Below, piece after piece: positions 43,857-53,729 of a DNA stretch of 64,000 nt. The notes beneath the pieces were generated by a model. That model searched no databases. It had not been told where the DNA came from and saw only the letters and a list, made by a program, of their open reading frames with translations. Origin of the DNA: Pseudodesulfovibrio aespoeensis Aspo-2 (lineage in GTDB: Bacteria; Desulfobacterota; Desulfovibrionia; Desulfovibrionales; Desulfovibrionaceae); NCBI RefSeq assembly GCF_000176915.2, contig NC_014844.1, forward strand, positions 3,410,001 to 3,474,000. The letters run 5' to 3'. Made by a program: the position numbers and the translations under genes. Each line of letters opens with the position of its first letter. Position 1 is the first letter of the stretch.

Positions 43857-45182
43857 CTACAATTCGTCCCGGTACCTGAGCACAAACGCCTCGGCCTGCT
43901 CCATCGAGCTGACATCATTGGCGATCTGCGCCTTCAGCAGGGCCTCTCGGATCACCCCGATGATGGGCCCGGGCTTGAGCCCGGTGATGATCATGATCTT
44001 GTTGCCGTCGAGCAGCGGCTCGATCTCGTCTTCCGGGATATCGGCGCGCTCGGCCATCTTGAGGTTATGGTTGAACTCCCGCCAGGAGCCGCCCCTGGCC
44101 TTGATATCCGCCCGGACCATCTCCATGATGCGCGGATACTCGTCCAGCGAACGCAACCGGCGGATGCCCTTGTCCGTGAGCATGAAATGAGGCCGCATGT
44201 GGTTCTTGACCAGATCGCAGATCAGCTCGATGTCCTGCTCCTCAAAGCGCAGCCGCTTGAGGATCTTGCGCGTCACCTTGGCGCCCACCCGGTGGTGCTG
44301 CAGGAAGTTCCAACGGCCCTCGTAGAACTCCGCCGTGTAGAGCTTGCCCACGTCGTGAAAGAGGCAGGCCACGGTGCCGAACCAATCATAGGGCAACTCT
44401 TCGGGGTAGGCCTTCATCGAGGCCAGGGTGTGCTCAAGCACGGTTTCCAAGGCGTCGCTGTCGGCGTTCCTGATCTGCTGGACCCGCGACAGGGCCGCGA
44501 TCTCCGGGATCAGGCCGTGCAGGAGCATGGAATCAAACAGCAGGCGGAAGAAGCGGTGCATGGACTCGGCCTCGACCTTGCGCCACTCGTCGAGAAAATC
44601 GCTCATGGGCACGTAGTCGAGCACGCGCCGGACATTGCGCACGATGGCGATCCAGGAGTTGGCCTCGATGTCCTTGTCGAAGTTGGCGGCAAAACGCAGA
44701 GCGCGGTAGGCCAGGGAGTAGTCCTTCTTGAGCGCCTGATCGGGCACGCCCTTGAAGCGGATGAAACCCTCGGAGAAGTCCGCGAAATCCGCGTACAGGT
44801 CCTTGGCCTTGGGGATGAACGGGCAGACCGCCGAGAGCGGGATGTCGCCGCGCTTCTCAAGCCTGCGCAGCAGCCTCGGCGTCATGGTCGAGACGGCCTC
44901 CTCGGTATAGGAGGCGTCGTCCACATCCGCAGGGTAAAAGAAATAGGTCACGCCGCCCTCGTTCAGGGTGCCCAGCGTGCCCTTGTCCCTGGATTCCACG
45001 ATGGAGGGGAAATACTTCTGCAGCTCGGAGAATCCGGCCTCGGTGCAGATGTCGAGCTCGCGCTCGCTGCCGGTCTGGTCCAGGGTCAGGGCCTGAAGCC
45101 GGACATTGACCACATAAGCGTCGTAGCCGTTGCGCATGATGGTTTTGCAAAAGCCCACGGCGTCCTTGAAAGGCTGACTCAT
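43857..45182 (-). CDS. Degenerate nucleotidyltransferase-HD domain protein (CCA-transferase/polyA-polymerase-like)
   Basis: 441 aa. The N-terminal part (GYDAYVVNVRLQALTLDQTGSERELDICTEAGF) aligns with the CCA-adding head, but the GG of the GGxVRD motif is NV and the catalytic DxD is replaced by ELD. A neck region follows (YSLAYRALRFAANFDKDIE). The C-terminal HD domain (ACLFHDVGK, HHRVGAKVTRKILKRLRF, LVKNHMRPH) has intact His/Asp residues. It may therefore be a phosphodiesterase or binding protein rather than an active polymerase. The start at 45182 follows GAGGAGAT. It lies just downstream of pyrC. Confidence 0.75.
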   Translation of the reverse strand: MSQPFKDAVGFCKTIMRNGYDAYVVNVRLQALTLDQTGSERELDICTEAGFSELQKYFPSIVESRDKGTLGTLNEGGVTYFFYPADVDDASYTEEAVSTMTPRLLRRLEKRGDIPLSAVCPFIPKAKDLYADFADFSEGFIRFKGVPDQALKKDYSLAYRALRFAANFDKDIEANSWIAIVRNVRRVLDYVPMSDFLDEWRKVEAESMHRFFRLLFDSMLLHGLIPEIAALSRVQQIRNADSDALETVLEHTLASMKAYPEELPYDWFGTVACLFHDVGKLYTAEFYEGRWNFLQHHRVGAKVTRKILKRLRFEEQDIELICDLVKNHMRPHFMLTDKGIRRLRSLDEYPRIMEMVRADIKARGGSWREFNHNLKMAERADIPEDEIEPLLDGNKIMIITGLKPGPIIGVIREALLKAQIANDVSSMEQAEAFVLRYRDEL

Positions 45183-45251
45183 ATATCTCCTCACGAAATG
45201 CTTGCTTGATGGGACCACCTGTCCGCGCAACCTCTGGTTCCGCAGCCAAGC

Positions 45252-46535
45252 CTATACAATCTTTTTGCCCTGAATGAAATGGGTTTTTACCCGCCCCTTC
45301 AGGACAGCCCCGGCAAGCGGCGTGTTCTTGCCCTTGGAGTGCAGAGTGGCTGGCCCAACCGTCCACTCCTCGTCCGGGTCAAACAGGAAGAAATCCGCTG
45401 GATCGCCCGGCGCAAAGGTGTTCACCGGCAGGCCGAATATCCCGCACGGCCCGGTGGTCCAGGCGCGCAGGAAGGTCTCGCGTGAGAGTTTGCCCTCGGC
45501 CACCAAGGTCCAGGTCGTGGACAGGGCGGTGTCCAGGCCGGTGATGCCGCACGGGGCCACGTCGAACTCGGTCTCCTTTTCGTGGGCCGCGTGGGGTGCG
45601 TGGTCCGTGGCCAGGATGTCGATGGTGCCGTCGGCCAGCGCGTCGAAGAGCGCCTGCTGGTCATCGGACGTGCGCAGCGGCGGGTTGACCTTGGCGTTGG
45701 TGTCGTATTCGGTGGCCTCGGCCCCCAGGTAGGCTTCGGTCAGAATCAGGTAATGCGGCGCGGTCTCTGCCGTGACCCTGACCCCACGCGCTTTGGCAAA
45801 GCGGATGAGGTCCACGGACTTACGGCAGGAGATATGGGCCAGATGGATGGGCAGGTCCAAGTACTGGGCCAGCAGGATGTCGCGGGCCACCTGGAGCGCC
45901 TCGGCCACGTCAGGCTGGGCGGGCAGACCCAGGCGGCTCGACACCGCGCCCTCGTTGACGCCCGCGCCAACGCCCAGGTAGGGGTCCTCGCAGTGGTCGA
46001 TGACCATCTTGCCCCAGTCCGAGGCGTATTCCATGGCCCGGCGGAACAGCTCCGTGGACTTGATTGGCACGCCATCGTTGGAAAAGGCCACGCACCCGGC
46101 CTTGGCCAGCTCGGCCATGGGGGCCAGCTCCTCGCCCGCAAGCCCCTTGGTCAGCGCGCCGATGGGAAACAGGCGCGGCCCCTTGGGCCACGACCGGCGG
46201 GCTTTTTCGAGCATCAGCTCGGTCACGGAGTCGTCGTCGTTGACCGGTTTGGTGTTGGCCATGCACATGATGTTGGAGAACCCGCCCCAGGCTGCGGCGC
46301 GCAGCCCGGACTCGATGTCCTCCTTGTACTCGAAGCCCGGCTCGCGCAGGTGCACGTGGGCATCGGTCATGGACGGCATGAGCGTCAGGCCAAACGCCTC
46401 CTCCACCACCGCGTCCCCCGGCTCAAGCGTCTTGGCCGAGGGCGTCACCTCGACAATCTTGCCCCGGCCCACGAACACGTCCACGTCCCTGCCGTCGAGC
46501 TTCGCCCTGCGGACGATCAAATCAATCCTGGCCAT
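45252..46535 (-). CDS. pyrC: Dihydroorotase
   Basis: 427 aa, class I size. The metal motif is DAHVHLREPGFEYKEDI, with later HCEDPYLG, HLAHISCRKSVD and ATDHAPHAAHEK supplying further His and Asp ligands. It converts carbamoyl-aspartate to dihydroorotate. The start at 46535 has GGAG eight bases upstream; the earlier ATG at 46541 is too close to it. It is the second gene after pyrB (110 bases apart). Confidence 0.93.
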   Translation of the reverse strand: MARIDLIVRRAKLDGRDVDVFVGRGKIVEVTPSAKTLEPGDAVVEEAFGLTLMPSMTDAHVHLREPGFEYKEDIESGLRAAAWGGFSNIMCMANTKPVNDDDSVTELMLEKARRSWPKGPRLFPIGALTKGLAGEELAPMAELAKAGCVAFSNDGVPIKSTELFRRAMEYASDWGKMVIDHCEDPYLGVGAGVNEGAVSSRLGLPAQPDVAEALQVARDILLAQYLDLPIHLAHISCRKSVDLIRFAKARGVRVTAETAPHYLILTEAYLGAEATEYDTNAKVNPPLRTSDDQQALFDALADGTIDILATDHAPHAAHEKETEFDVAPCGITGLDTALSTTWTLVAEGKLSRETFLRAWTTGPCGIFGLPVNTFAPGDPADFFLFDPDEEWTVGPATLHSKGKNTPLAGAVLKGRVKTHFIQGKKIV

Positions 46536-46644
46536 CTTCATTTCTCCATCGCCTTGAGTCTCAGCCAATCACTGCATTGTCGCAAGGCTGTTCAAATGTG
46601 TTCGAGTGCAGCAAAACGACAATCGTGCATTTTTCAACACCTTG

Positions 46645-47574
46645 CTACATTTCGCCCTTGCGGGTCATGTAGAGAAAGAGCAGGGCCATGCGCACCACCA
46701 CGCCGCTTGAGACCTGATCGAGGATCAGGGAGTCGGCGCAGTCGGCCAGCTCGGAATTGATCTCTACCCCCCGGTTGATGGGGCCTGGGTGCAATATCTT
46801 GACCTCGGGCCGGGCCAGCTCCACATGGCGCGGGCCAAGGCCGTAGGTGCGCGCGTACTCGCGCAGGTCGGGCAGCAGGCCGTCCTGCTGGCGCTCCAGT
46901 TGCAGGCGCAGGCACATGACCGCGTCCACGCCGCGCACCGCCTCGTTCAGGTCCGAATACACCGTCACCGGCCAGGAGCGGGCCGCCGGCGGCAGCAGGG
47001 TGCGCGGGGCGCACAGGCGCACCCTGGCCCCCAGCATGGTGAGCAGGAGGACGTTGGACCGGGCCACACGGCTGTGGGCGATGTCGCCGAGGATGAGGAT
47101 CGTCTTGCCCGCCACCTCGCCCCATTCCTGGTGCAGGGTGAAGCTGTCGAGCAGCGCCTGGGTGGGGTGGGCGTGCCGCCCGTCGCCCGCGTTGATGACC
47201 GAACACTCCACCCGCCGGGACAGGAACCTGGCCGCGCCGCTGCACCAATGGCGCATGACGATGGCGTCCGGGGCCATGGCCTGGAGCGTCAGGGCCGTGT
47301 CCTTGAGGGTCTCGCCCTTGATCAGGCTGGACGAGCTCTTGGTCAGGGAGAAGGTGTCTGCCGAGAGCCGCTTGCCCGCCACATCAAAACTCGTCTTGGT
47401 GCGCGTGCTCGGCTCGGCAAAGAACAGGATCACGCTACGCCCCTTGAGGGTGGGCACCTTCTTGACGGGCCGCTCCTGCAATTCCTGAAACCGCCCTGCG
47501 GTCTCGAAGATTGCCATGACCTCGGGCCGCGACAGCTGGGACACGTCCAGCAGATCCTTGTGTAGCCACTTCAT
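46645..47574 (-). CDS. pyrB: Aspartate carbamoyltransferase, catalytic subunit
   Basis: 309 aa. [17 protein letters not shown] binds carbamoyl phosphate, [11 protein letters not shown] and [17 protein letters not shown] follow, and the C-terminal loop reads [11 protein letters not shown]. It starts pyrimidine synthesis. No pyrI regulatory subunit is adjacent. It overlaps the amidohydrolase gene by 4 bases and precedes pyrC. Confidence 0.95.
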   Translation of the reverse strand: MKWLHKDLLDVSQLSRPEVMAIFETAGRFQELQERPVKKVPTLKGRSVILFFAEPSTRTKTSFDVAGKRLSADTFSLTKSSSSLIKGETLKDTALTLQAMAPDAIVMRHWCSGAARFLSRRVECSVINAGDGRHAHPTQALLDSFTLHQEWGEVAGKTILILGDIAHSRVARSNVLLLTMLGARVRLCAPRTLLPPAARSWPVTVYSDLNEAVRGVDAVMCLRLQLERQQDGLLPDLREYARTYGLGPRHVELARPEVKILHPGPINRGVEINSELADCADSLILDQVSSGVVVRMALLFLYMTRKGEM

Positions 47575-48728
47575 ATACTCTCATGCCTCCGGCGCTGGTG
47601 AAAATGGTCGATGATGGTCGCAGGGACAGTGGAAAACAAGGCTGCCCGGCCCGGCTCGATGGTCCCCAGCCGATCAGCCGCGCCCAGGATGCGGGCCGGG
47701 GTCCGGGTGATCATGGCCAGGAGGTCGGTCAGGGACAGATCGCCCTCGAACCCCCCGGCGAAATAGGCGGCCTCGGCATAGAGGTCGAGATCGTGGTTGG
47801 AGGCCAGGGAGTCGGTGCCCAGGCACACGGGCGCGCCCGAGGCGACCCATTTCTCCCACGGGGCGCGGTCGCCGCCGATATAGTGATTGGAGCGGGGGCA
47901 CAGACAGACCGTGGCCCCGGACCCGCGCACGGTTTCAATGTCCTGGTCCGTGACCTTGACGCAGTGCACGGCCAGAGTCGTGGCGTCGAGCAATCCGAGG
48001 TCAACGGCGTGCTGCACCGGGCGTTTCCTGGGCGGGGTGAAGTCGAGCAACCGGCCCCGGTTGCGGAGCAGGTCCAGGAACGCGCTCGGCTCCCCGGCCA
48101 TGATGGCGGCCTCGTCGTCGTGCTCGGCCAGATGGAGCGAAAAGGGCAGGTTGCGCGTCCCGGCTTCGGCCTTGGCCGCGCACAGCACGTTGCGATGGGT
48201 GGTGTAGAGGGAGTGCCCGGCGACAGACAGGATACCTCGGCCGTACCCGGCCTGGGGGATGAAGCTCTTTTTGGGCACCGCCTCGCCGATGGCCTCGGCA
48301 AAGACCACGAAAAAAAGGCCGGAAGCTTCGAGCGTTCCGGCCATCTCCTTTGCAAAGCGGGTGGCGATGTCTCCGACCATGACGGTCCCGGTTCGTTTCA
48401 GCTCGCAAAGGGCCGTGTCGAGCAGCGCGGGGTCGAGGTCGAAGATGGGCCGGGTCAGCAGGTCCTCGACCCAGGCCACGAATCCCCGGCCCTGGGGGCA
48501 GAGGCCGCGCAGGTGGGCCAGTTCGAGATGGGAATGGGCGTTGACCAGACCTGGCGCGATGGTGACATCGCCCAGGTCGGTGACAGGTCCGCAGTGGGTC
48601 GGGGCAAGGTGGCGGTAGGTGCCGAGCTCGATGACAATCCCCTGGCTGACGACGATGGCCGCGTCGTCGATGACAGGCGCGCCGGGGATCATGGTCGCGG
48701 CCTTGGCCGCACGAAACAATTCAGACAT
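47571..48728 (-). CDS. Amidohydrolase, TRZ/ATZ or MtaD-like deaminase family
   Basis: 385 aa. Metal motifs: [11 protein letters not shown] (HxH), [22 protein letters not shown] and [13 protein letters not shown]. These are the signatures of aminohydrolases acting on S-adenosylhomocysteine, methylthioadenosine, guanine or related bases. The substrate is not settled. It is the first gene of an amidohydrolase-pyrB-pyrC set, which may reflect nucleobase metabolism. Confidence 0.85.
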   Translation of the reverse strand: MSELFRAAKAATMIPGAPVIDDAAIVVSQGIVIELGTYRHLAPTHCGPVTDLGDVTIAPGLVNAHSHLELAHLRGLCPQGRGFVAWVEDLLTRPIFDLDPALLDTALCELKRTGTVMVGDIATRFAKEMAGTLEASGLFFVVFAEAIGEAVPKKSFIPQAGYGRGILSVAGHSLYTTHRNVLCAAKAEAGTRNLPFSLHLAEHDDEAAIMAGEPSAFLDLLRNRGRLLDFTPPRKRPVQHAVDLGLLDATTLAVHCVKVTDQDIETVRGSGATVCLCPRSNHYIGGDRAPWEKWVASGAPVCLGTDSLASNHDLDLYAEAAYFAGGFEGDLSLTDLLAMITRTPARILGAADRLGTIEPGRAALFSTVPATIIDHFHQRRRHESI

Positions 48729-48892
48729 TCGCTGTTCCGGCTTCCCCCTGGTCAGGGCTGTTTGGCTGGTGACGTGTCCGCGCACGGACTGAAACTAGTG
48801 AGTACCGTTTTTTGCCGTCATGGTCCAGGGAAATCGGGCCGCAAGGCGTCTTCGGCCAGAAAGGGACAGGCGCAGGACCGAAGGGGGCCGGG

Positions 48893-49756
48893 CTATACAG
48901 CCATGTCCATGAATTGCGGGGAGGCGGCCTGGATGTCGGCGTAGGCAGCCATGGCCGCCTGGGTCAGGGCGCGCGGCGCGCCCGCCTGCGAAAGACCGAA
49001 TTCCTCTCTGAGCTGGCTGGCCAGATCCTGGAGCCCGGCTGTTTCCTCAAGGCTCTGCTTGAGGGCGTCGAGGAGCTGGGCCGTGGGGTCCGGGGCATTG
49101 CTGTCCCCTGCCGCAGCCTGCGCGGCGCGCAAAAAGGAACGGGCGGACATGGACTGGCCGGAGTCGGTTTCGCCGCTCTGGGCAGCGTGAAATATTTCGC
49201 TCTGGCCGTTGTCGAAATAGGCGTTGAGTTGCTCGTTGACGCCCGAGTTGAAGCGGGCAATGGCCTGATCCCCGGAAGCGATGCCCTGGGTGCGGTCGAT
49301 GAACCGGAGCACATCGAGCAGCCCTTCTCCCAGCGTCTCCTCGCTCACCCCGCCGCTGGTGGCGGCCAGGAGCATGCCCGAGGCCGCAGCCCCGGTCTCG
49401 TCGCCGAAGCTGCCACGCACCCAGTCCAGAGTTGAAGCCAGGGAGTCGCGCAGCCCGCTCGCGTCCATGGCCTGCCCGTTTGCATCGACCGGCGCACTGT
49501 CCATGCGCCGGACGATCTCGTTGGCCACGGTCAGTCCAAGGGTCTGGGAGCCGGATTCCGGCAGGGAGCCGGGCTGGACGCCCGAGTCCGGGACCGACAG
49601 GCCGTCTGCCAGCCGGGAGCCGACGCCCTCTGAGGGCAGGGGCTGGGCCGGGGTCGCAAACCTCGACCCGGCGGGGCTTTTGCCCGTCTGCACCTGCTGC
49701 ATGGCGCCGAGGCTCATATGGCTTGCCTGGATGATCATGCCCGTCTTATCGGCCAT
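48893..49756 (-). CDS. Hypothetical protein, low-complexity N-terminus
   Basis: 287 aa, no recognised domain. Residues 1-80 are rich in Gly, Ser, Pro and Gln with no signal peptide (MADKTGMIIQASHMSLGAMQ). The rest is predicted mostly helical (LTVANEIVRRMDS, TAQLLDALKQSLEETAGLQDLA). The Gln/Ala/Ser bias resembles flagellar or secreted structural proteins, but no homology is claimed. It ends 77 bases from the CopZ gene on its upstream side. Confidence 0.6.
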   Translation of the reverse strand: MADKTGMIIQASHMSLGAMQQVQTGKSPAGSRFATPAQPLPSEGVGSRLADGLSVPDSGVQPGSLPESGSQTLGLTVANEIVRRMDSAPVDANGQAMDASGLRDSLASTLDWVRGSFGDETGAAASGMLLAATSGGVSEETLGEGLLDVLRFIDRTQGIASGDQAIARFNSGVNEQLNAYFDNGQSEIFHAAQSGETDSGQSMSARSFLRAAQAAAGDSNAPDPTAQLLDALKQSLEETAGLQDLASQLREEFGLSQAGAPRALTQAAMAAYADIQAASPQFMDMAV

Positions 49757-49833
49757 GGCCGGGATTACTTTACTGCCCGGCAGGCCGAAAGGACGGACTT
49801 TTTTCCAGGCGCGGCCCGCTCATGGGGGGGGGA

Positions 49834-50034
49834 TTACAGACCGACCACCTCGAAGCCGATCCGGCCGATGGCCCGCTTGATCTCCGCCGTGTCGATGGGG
49901 GCGGATTCCTCGAAGGTCACGTTGCCTGAGGACAGGTCAACCTGGACGTTTTTCGCGCCCAGGGCTTCCAGGACCTCGGTCACGGATTTGGCGCAGTGCT
50001 GGCAGCTCATTCCCTTTACTTTGACAACAGGCAT
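49834..50034 (-). CDS. CopZ-type heavy-metal chaperone
   Basis: 66 aa, a complete HMA domain. The metal motif is MSCQHC, with VEVxEA-type core strands (VQVDLSSGNVTFEES). It binds Cu(I) and hands it to a P-type ATPase. No copper ATPase is in this window. Confidence 0.9.
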   Translation of the reverse strand: MPVVKVKGMSCQHCAKSVTEVLEALGAKNVQVDLSSGNVTFEESAPIDTAEIKRAIGRIGFEVVGL

Positions 50035-50094
50035 GGCGGTCTCCTTTTTTTGATCTCGGGTCGGGCGTTGACTGCCCGGCCCGCATTTGAGCCG

Positions 50095-50757
50095 CTATAT
50101 GGCCCAGGTGTCAAGGTCGATGAGTCCGAGCCGGGCCGCGTAACGGATCAGTTCCACCGTGCTGTGCAGGCCGAGCTTCTTCATCAGGTTGGTGCGGTGG
50201 TTTTCCACGGTCTTGGGGCTGATGAAGAGCTTGGCGGCCACCTCCCTGGCGGTCATGCCCTCGGCCAGCATGCGCAGCACCTCCTGCTCGCGCGCGGTCA
50301 GGGTGGTGTAGGGGTCGCGGCCGCTCCCCTGGCCGTCCTTGGCCTGCATCAGCTTGTAGACCACCTCCTGGGACAGGGCGTCGTCCAGGAACAGCTCGCC
50401 CCGGGCCACGGCGTCGAGCCCCCGGATGAGGTTCCCGGCGGCGGACTCCTTGATCATGTAGCCCGAGGCCCCGGCCCTGAAGGCCTCGACAATGTAGTCG
50501 GCCTCGGAATGCATGGAGATGATGATGAACCGGGTCTCGGGCAGGGTCTGCTTGAGTTCGCGGATCATCTGGATGCCGTTCTTGCCGGGCATGGAGATGT
50601 CCACCAGCATGATGGCGGGCCTGTGCCGCTTGCCCAGGCGGATGCCGTCCGCGCCGTTGCCAGCCTCGCAGACCACGGTGTATTTCTCATCGCGGCTGAC
50701 GATGGTCTTGAGCCCTTCCCTGAACAGGGGATGGTCGTCGACGATCATGAGTTCCAT
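50095..50757 (-). CDS. NarL/LuxR-family response regulator
   Basis: 220 aa. Receiver with the phospho-acceptor Asp in LVDISMPGKNG and the Lys in MIKESAAGN; LuxR helix-turn-helix (LTAREQEVLRMLAEGMTAREVAAKLF) at the C-terminus. It ends a two-gene set with the PAS kinase upstream, 2 bases apart, and is its likely partner. Confidence 0.92.
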   Translation of the reverse strand: MELMIVDDHPLFREGLKTIVSRDEKYTVVCEAGNGADGIRLGKRHRPAIMLVDISMPGKNGIQMIRELKQTLPETRFIIISMHSEADYIVEAFRAGASGYMIKESAAGNLIRGLDAVARGELFLDDALSQEVVYKLMQAKDGQGSGRDPYTTLTAREQEVLRMLAEGMTAREVAAKLFISPKTVENHRTNLMKKLGLHSTVELIRYAARLGLIDLDTWAI

Positions 50758-50759
50758 GC

Positions 50760-53549
50760 CTAGGCGCTCCTTTTGAGGGTGTCGAGTGGGATTTTGAAGA
50801 CGATGCGGGTGCCGGTCCCAACACGGGACTGGATTTCCATGACGCCGCAGACGAGCCGGGCGCGCTCTTCCATGCTGCGCAACCCCATGCGGTTCTCGGC
50901 CAGGGCCTCGGCCATGCGCCTGTCCACGTCAAACCCCTGGCCGTTGTCCTCGATGCGCACGAGCAGCTCGGGATGGCTCTTGACCATGCGCACCGCCACC
51001 CGGCTGGCCCGGGCGTGCCGGGCCGTGTTGTTCAGGGCTTCCTGCACCATGCGGTAGAGGTTGATCTCGGCGTCGAAGCTGAGGGGGACGTCGTCCATGC
51101 CCACGGCCTGGAAGCGGACCTCCAGCCCGGTGCGCCGGGCCGTTTCGGCGCAGTGGTTCTCCAGGGCGAGGAGCAGGCCGAGCTGATCGAGCGCGGGCGG
51201 GCGCAGGCCATAGGCGATCTCGCGCACGGCGGCGATGGCCCCGCGCACCACCTCGGTCACGGCCTCGCCGCGCTGGCGCAGCACCTCGTCCACCCAGGCG
51301 CAGCCGTCGAACAGGGTCTCCATGTTCAGGACAATGGACGAAAGATCCTGGGCCACCTTGTCGTGCAGGTCGCGGGCGATGCGCTGACGCTCGTTCTCCT
51401 GGGCGTGGATGAGCTGCTGGGTCAGGGAGAGGATGCGCTCCTGGGCCAGCCTGCGCTCCTCGGCCTCGGCCATGAGCCGGGTGTTGGCCTCGGAGAGTTC
51501 GGCGGTGCGCAGCCTGACCCGGTTCTCCACCTCGGCGTGGGCGGCCCGCAGCTCCTCTTCGAGCAGTTTGTGGCCGGTCACGTCGGCCAGGATCTCCAGG
51601 TGGGCCTGCTGGCCGTTCCACATGATGGGCTTGATGCTCAGGGTGACCCACTTGATCCCGCCGTCGCCGGTAACCACGCGGAAAGGGGCAAAGGCCACGG
51701 CCTTGCGGCCCCCCAGGTGGATGGCCACCTGCTCGCGGATTCCGGGCATGTCGTCGGGATGGATCAGTTGCAGCGGATTGAGGGCCTGCAACTCCTGGCG
51801 GGCGTAGCCGAAGACGTGGGTCATGGCGTCGTTGATGAACAGGATGGACTGGCCCTGGATGACGGCCACGCCCTCCTGGGCGTTTTCCACCAGGGCGCGG
51901 TAGCGTCCCTCGGATTCCATCAGGGCCTGCTCGGCCCGCTTCCTGGGGGTCACGTCGAGCAGGGAGACAATGACCCGCGACAGGGTCTGCCTGTGTTCGG
52001 GCGGCACGGAAAAGTGGACCATGACCCAGATGATCTGGCCGTCCAGGGTGCGGTGGGTGATCTCGCCGCAGTATTCATGGCCGCCCGAGGCGAGCACGAT
52101 CATCTCCTCGGTGAAGGCGTTCATGGAGCTTTCGGTCAGGACCTTGTCGAGGTTGCCGAGCAGGTCCCCCCGGCTTTCGGCCCTGAGCAGTTGCAGGGTG
52201 GCCTTGTTGACCGCGACCACGTCCACCAGGGCGGCGCAGCGGGCCAGATCTTCCGGGTGGGCGCTGAAATGGGCGCGGAAATCCGTCACCCCGCGCGCCT
52301 TGAGGGTGTCGAAATGCGCCTTGAGCCGGGTCAGGTCCTCCTCCCACAGCGAAATGGGCGAATCCTCGAACAGGGCGCGGAACCGGGCCTCGCTCTTCCT
52401 GAGGGCCTCCACCGTGTGCATGTATTCGGTGGCGTCGCTGGCCATGCCCTCGATGGCGATGGGGTTGCCCTGCGTGTCCTTGTGCATGACCACGCGCTGG
52501 CGCGCCCAGCGCACCTCGCCCGACTTGTGGATGAACTGAAAGACGTATTCGGACCTGACCACGCCCCGGCACAGCTCGGCCCAGGTCTTCCGGAAATAGT
52601 CATGCCAGTCAGGGTGGATGAGCTCGCGGACAAAGAGCGGCTGCGCCTGGTACTCGGCCAGGGGGTATCCCGAGAATTTCTCCACCGAGGGGCTCAGGTA
52701 GTCGTAGGTGCCCTCCGGGATGGCCATGCGGAAGAAAATGTCGCTGGTGGAGGAGGAGATGAAGTTGAGGCTCTTCTGGGCCACGGCCAGCATCTCCTGG
52801 GCCTCGTGCCGCCGGGTGATGTCCGAGAGGATGCCTTCCAGGGCCGTGGCGGTGCCGTCGGCCTCCCTGTCCAGGGTCACGCGCTGGTTGATCCAGCGCA
52901 GGGAGCCGTCCTTGTGGATCAGGGGGAATTCGTATTCGTCGCGGCACACGCCGTCGAGCATCTCGCGCCACCACAGGTCGAAGACCCCGGCCCATTCGCC
53001 CGGCATGAGCCGGTCAAAAAGCCCCGGAATCTCGTAGAATTCCTGCGGGGAATAGCCCGTGATGCTCTGCACCGCCGGACTGATGTAGTCGAACCGCCTG
53101 TCTGCCACGCGCAGCCGGAAGAGGCAGTCGCGGGTGTTTTCGGTCAGAAAGTGGAGGTGGCGCTCGCTCTGGGTCAGGGCGTTGCGCAGCCGCAGACTGG
53201 CCGAGGCGTCGCGCATGATGGAGATGACGTGGGTCAGGCGGCCCGCGTCGTCCAGCACCGGGTCAAATCGGCCCCAGACCGGGCAGAGCCGGCCACTGGC
53301 CGTGCGGATGGCGTATTCCCCCTCCCAGCTTTGGCCCGCGCGGACCATGGGGCGAACGGTCTGGTCGAGCAGCGACTGGGTCTTGCCGGGCAGGATGTCC
53401 TCGGCCCTGCCCCCGACGATCTCGGCCAGGGAATACCCGTAGAAACCCGTGAAGGCCTGGTTGGCGAAGATGGGTCGCAGATTCTTGTCGCGGATGGCCA
53501 TGGCCACACCGGACGCGCTGAGAACCTGCGCGAAGAGGTGCGGGTTCAT
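50760..53549 (-). CDS. Cytoplasmic multi-PAS histidine kinase, NarX-type catalytic domain
   Basis: 929 aa. About five PAS/PAC segments (FYGYSLAEIVG; SITGYSPQEFYEI; KFSGYPLAEYQA; a degenerate fourth; VFGYARQELQA) precede a coiled coil (about 660-720), the HisKA_3 motif NERQRIARDLHDKVAQDLSS and a HATPase domain with DNGQGFDV. No membrane helix is seen, so it is a soluble sensor, perhaps of redox, oxygen or small ligands. It ends 2 bases before its likely partner regulator. The start is uncertain: ATG 53549 was chosen; a GTG 18 codons earlier has no ribosome site. Confidence 0.85.
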   Translation of the reverse strand: MNPHLFAQVLSASGVAMAIRDKNLRPIFANQAFTGFYGYSLAEIVGGRAEDILPGKTQSLLDQTVRPMVRAGQSWEGEYAIRTASGRLCPVWGRFDPVLDDAGRLTHVISIMRDASASLRLRNALTQSERHLHFLTENTRDCLFRLRVADRRFDYISPAVQSITGYSPQEFYEIPGLFDRLMPGEWAGVFDLWWREMLDGVCRDEYEFPLIHKDGSLRWINQRVTLDREADGTATALEGILSDITRRHEAQEMLAVAQKSLNFISSSTSDIFFRMAIPEGTYDYLSPSVEKFSGYPLAEYQAQPLFVRELIHPDWHDYFRKTWAELCRGVVRSEYVFQFIHKSGEVRWARQRVVMHKDTQGNPIAIEGMASDATEYMHTVEALRKSEARFRALFEDSPISLWEEDLTRLKAHFDTLKARGVTDFRAHFSAHPEDLARCAALVDVVAVNKATLQLLRAESRGDLLGNLDKVLTESSMNAFTEEMIVLASGGHEYCGEITHRTLDGQIIWVMVHFSVPPEHRQTLSRVIVSLLDVTPRKRAEQALMESEGRYRALVENAQEGVAVIQGQSILFINDAMTHVFGYARQELQALNPLQLIHPDDMPGIREQVAIHLGGRKAVAFAPFRVVTGDGGIKWVTLSIKPIMWNGQQAHLEILADVTGHKLLEEELRAAHAEVENRVRLRTAELSEANTRLMAEAEERRLAQERILSLTQQLIHAQENERQRIARDLHDKVAQDLSSIVLNMETLFDGCAWVDEVLRQRGEAVTEVVRGAIAAVREIAYGLRPPALDQLGLLLALENHCAETARRTGLEVRFQAVGMDDVPLSFDAEINLYRMVQEALNNTARHARASRVAVRMVKSHPELLVRIEDNGQGFDVDRRMAEALAENRMGLRSMEERARLVCGVMEIQSRVGTGTRIVFKIPLDTLKRSA

Positions 53550-53729
53550 CTCCTGCCCTGAAGCGGGCGGGGAGGGACTTGGTGCGGGCGGGATTTGCTT
53601 CACGCGTGTTCAGCCGTCAGGGGTGGATGGACCGGGACTCGTGCCGAAATATACCCATAGCCCATTCGTTGGGGGATGTGAAGGCGAACCCGTTGCAACA
53701 TGGGGTTGTTTCGATGCCCTGCGGATCAA

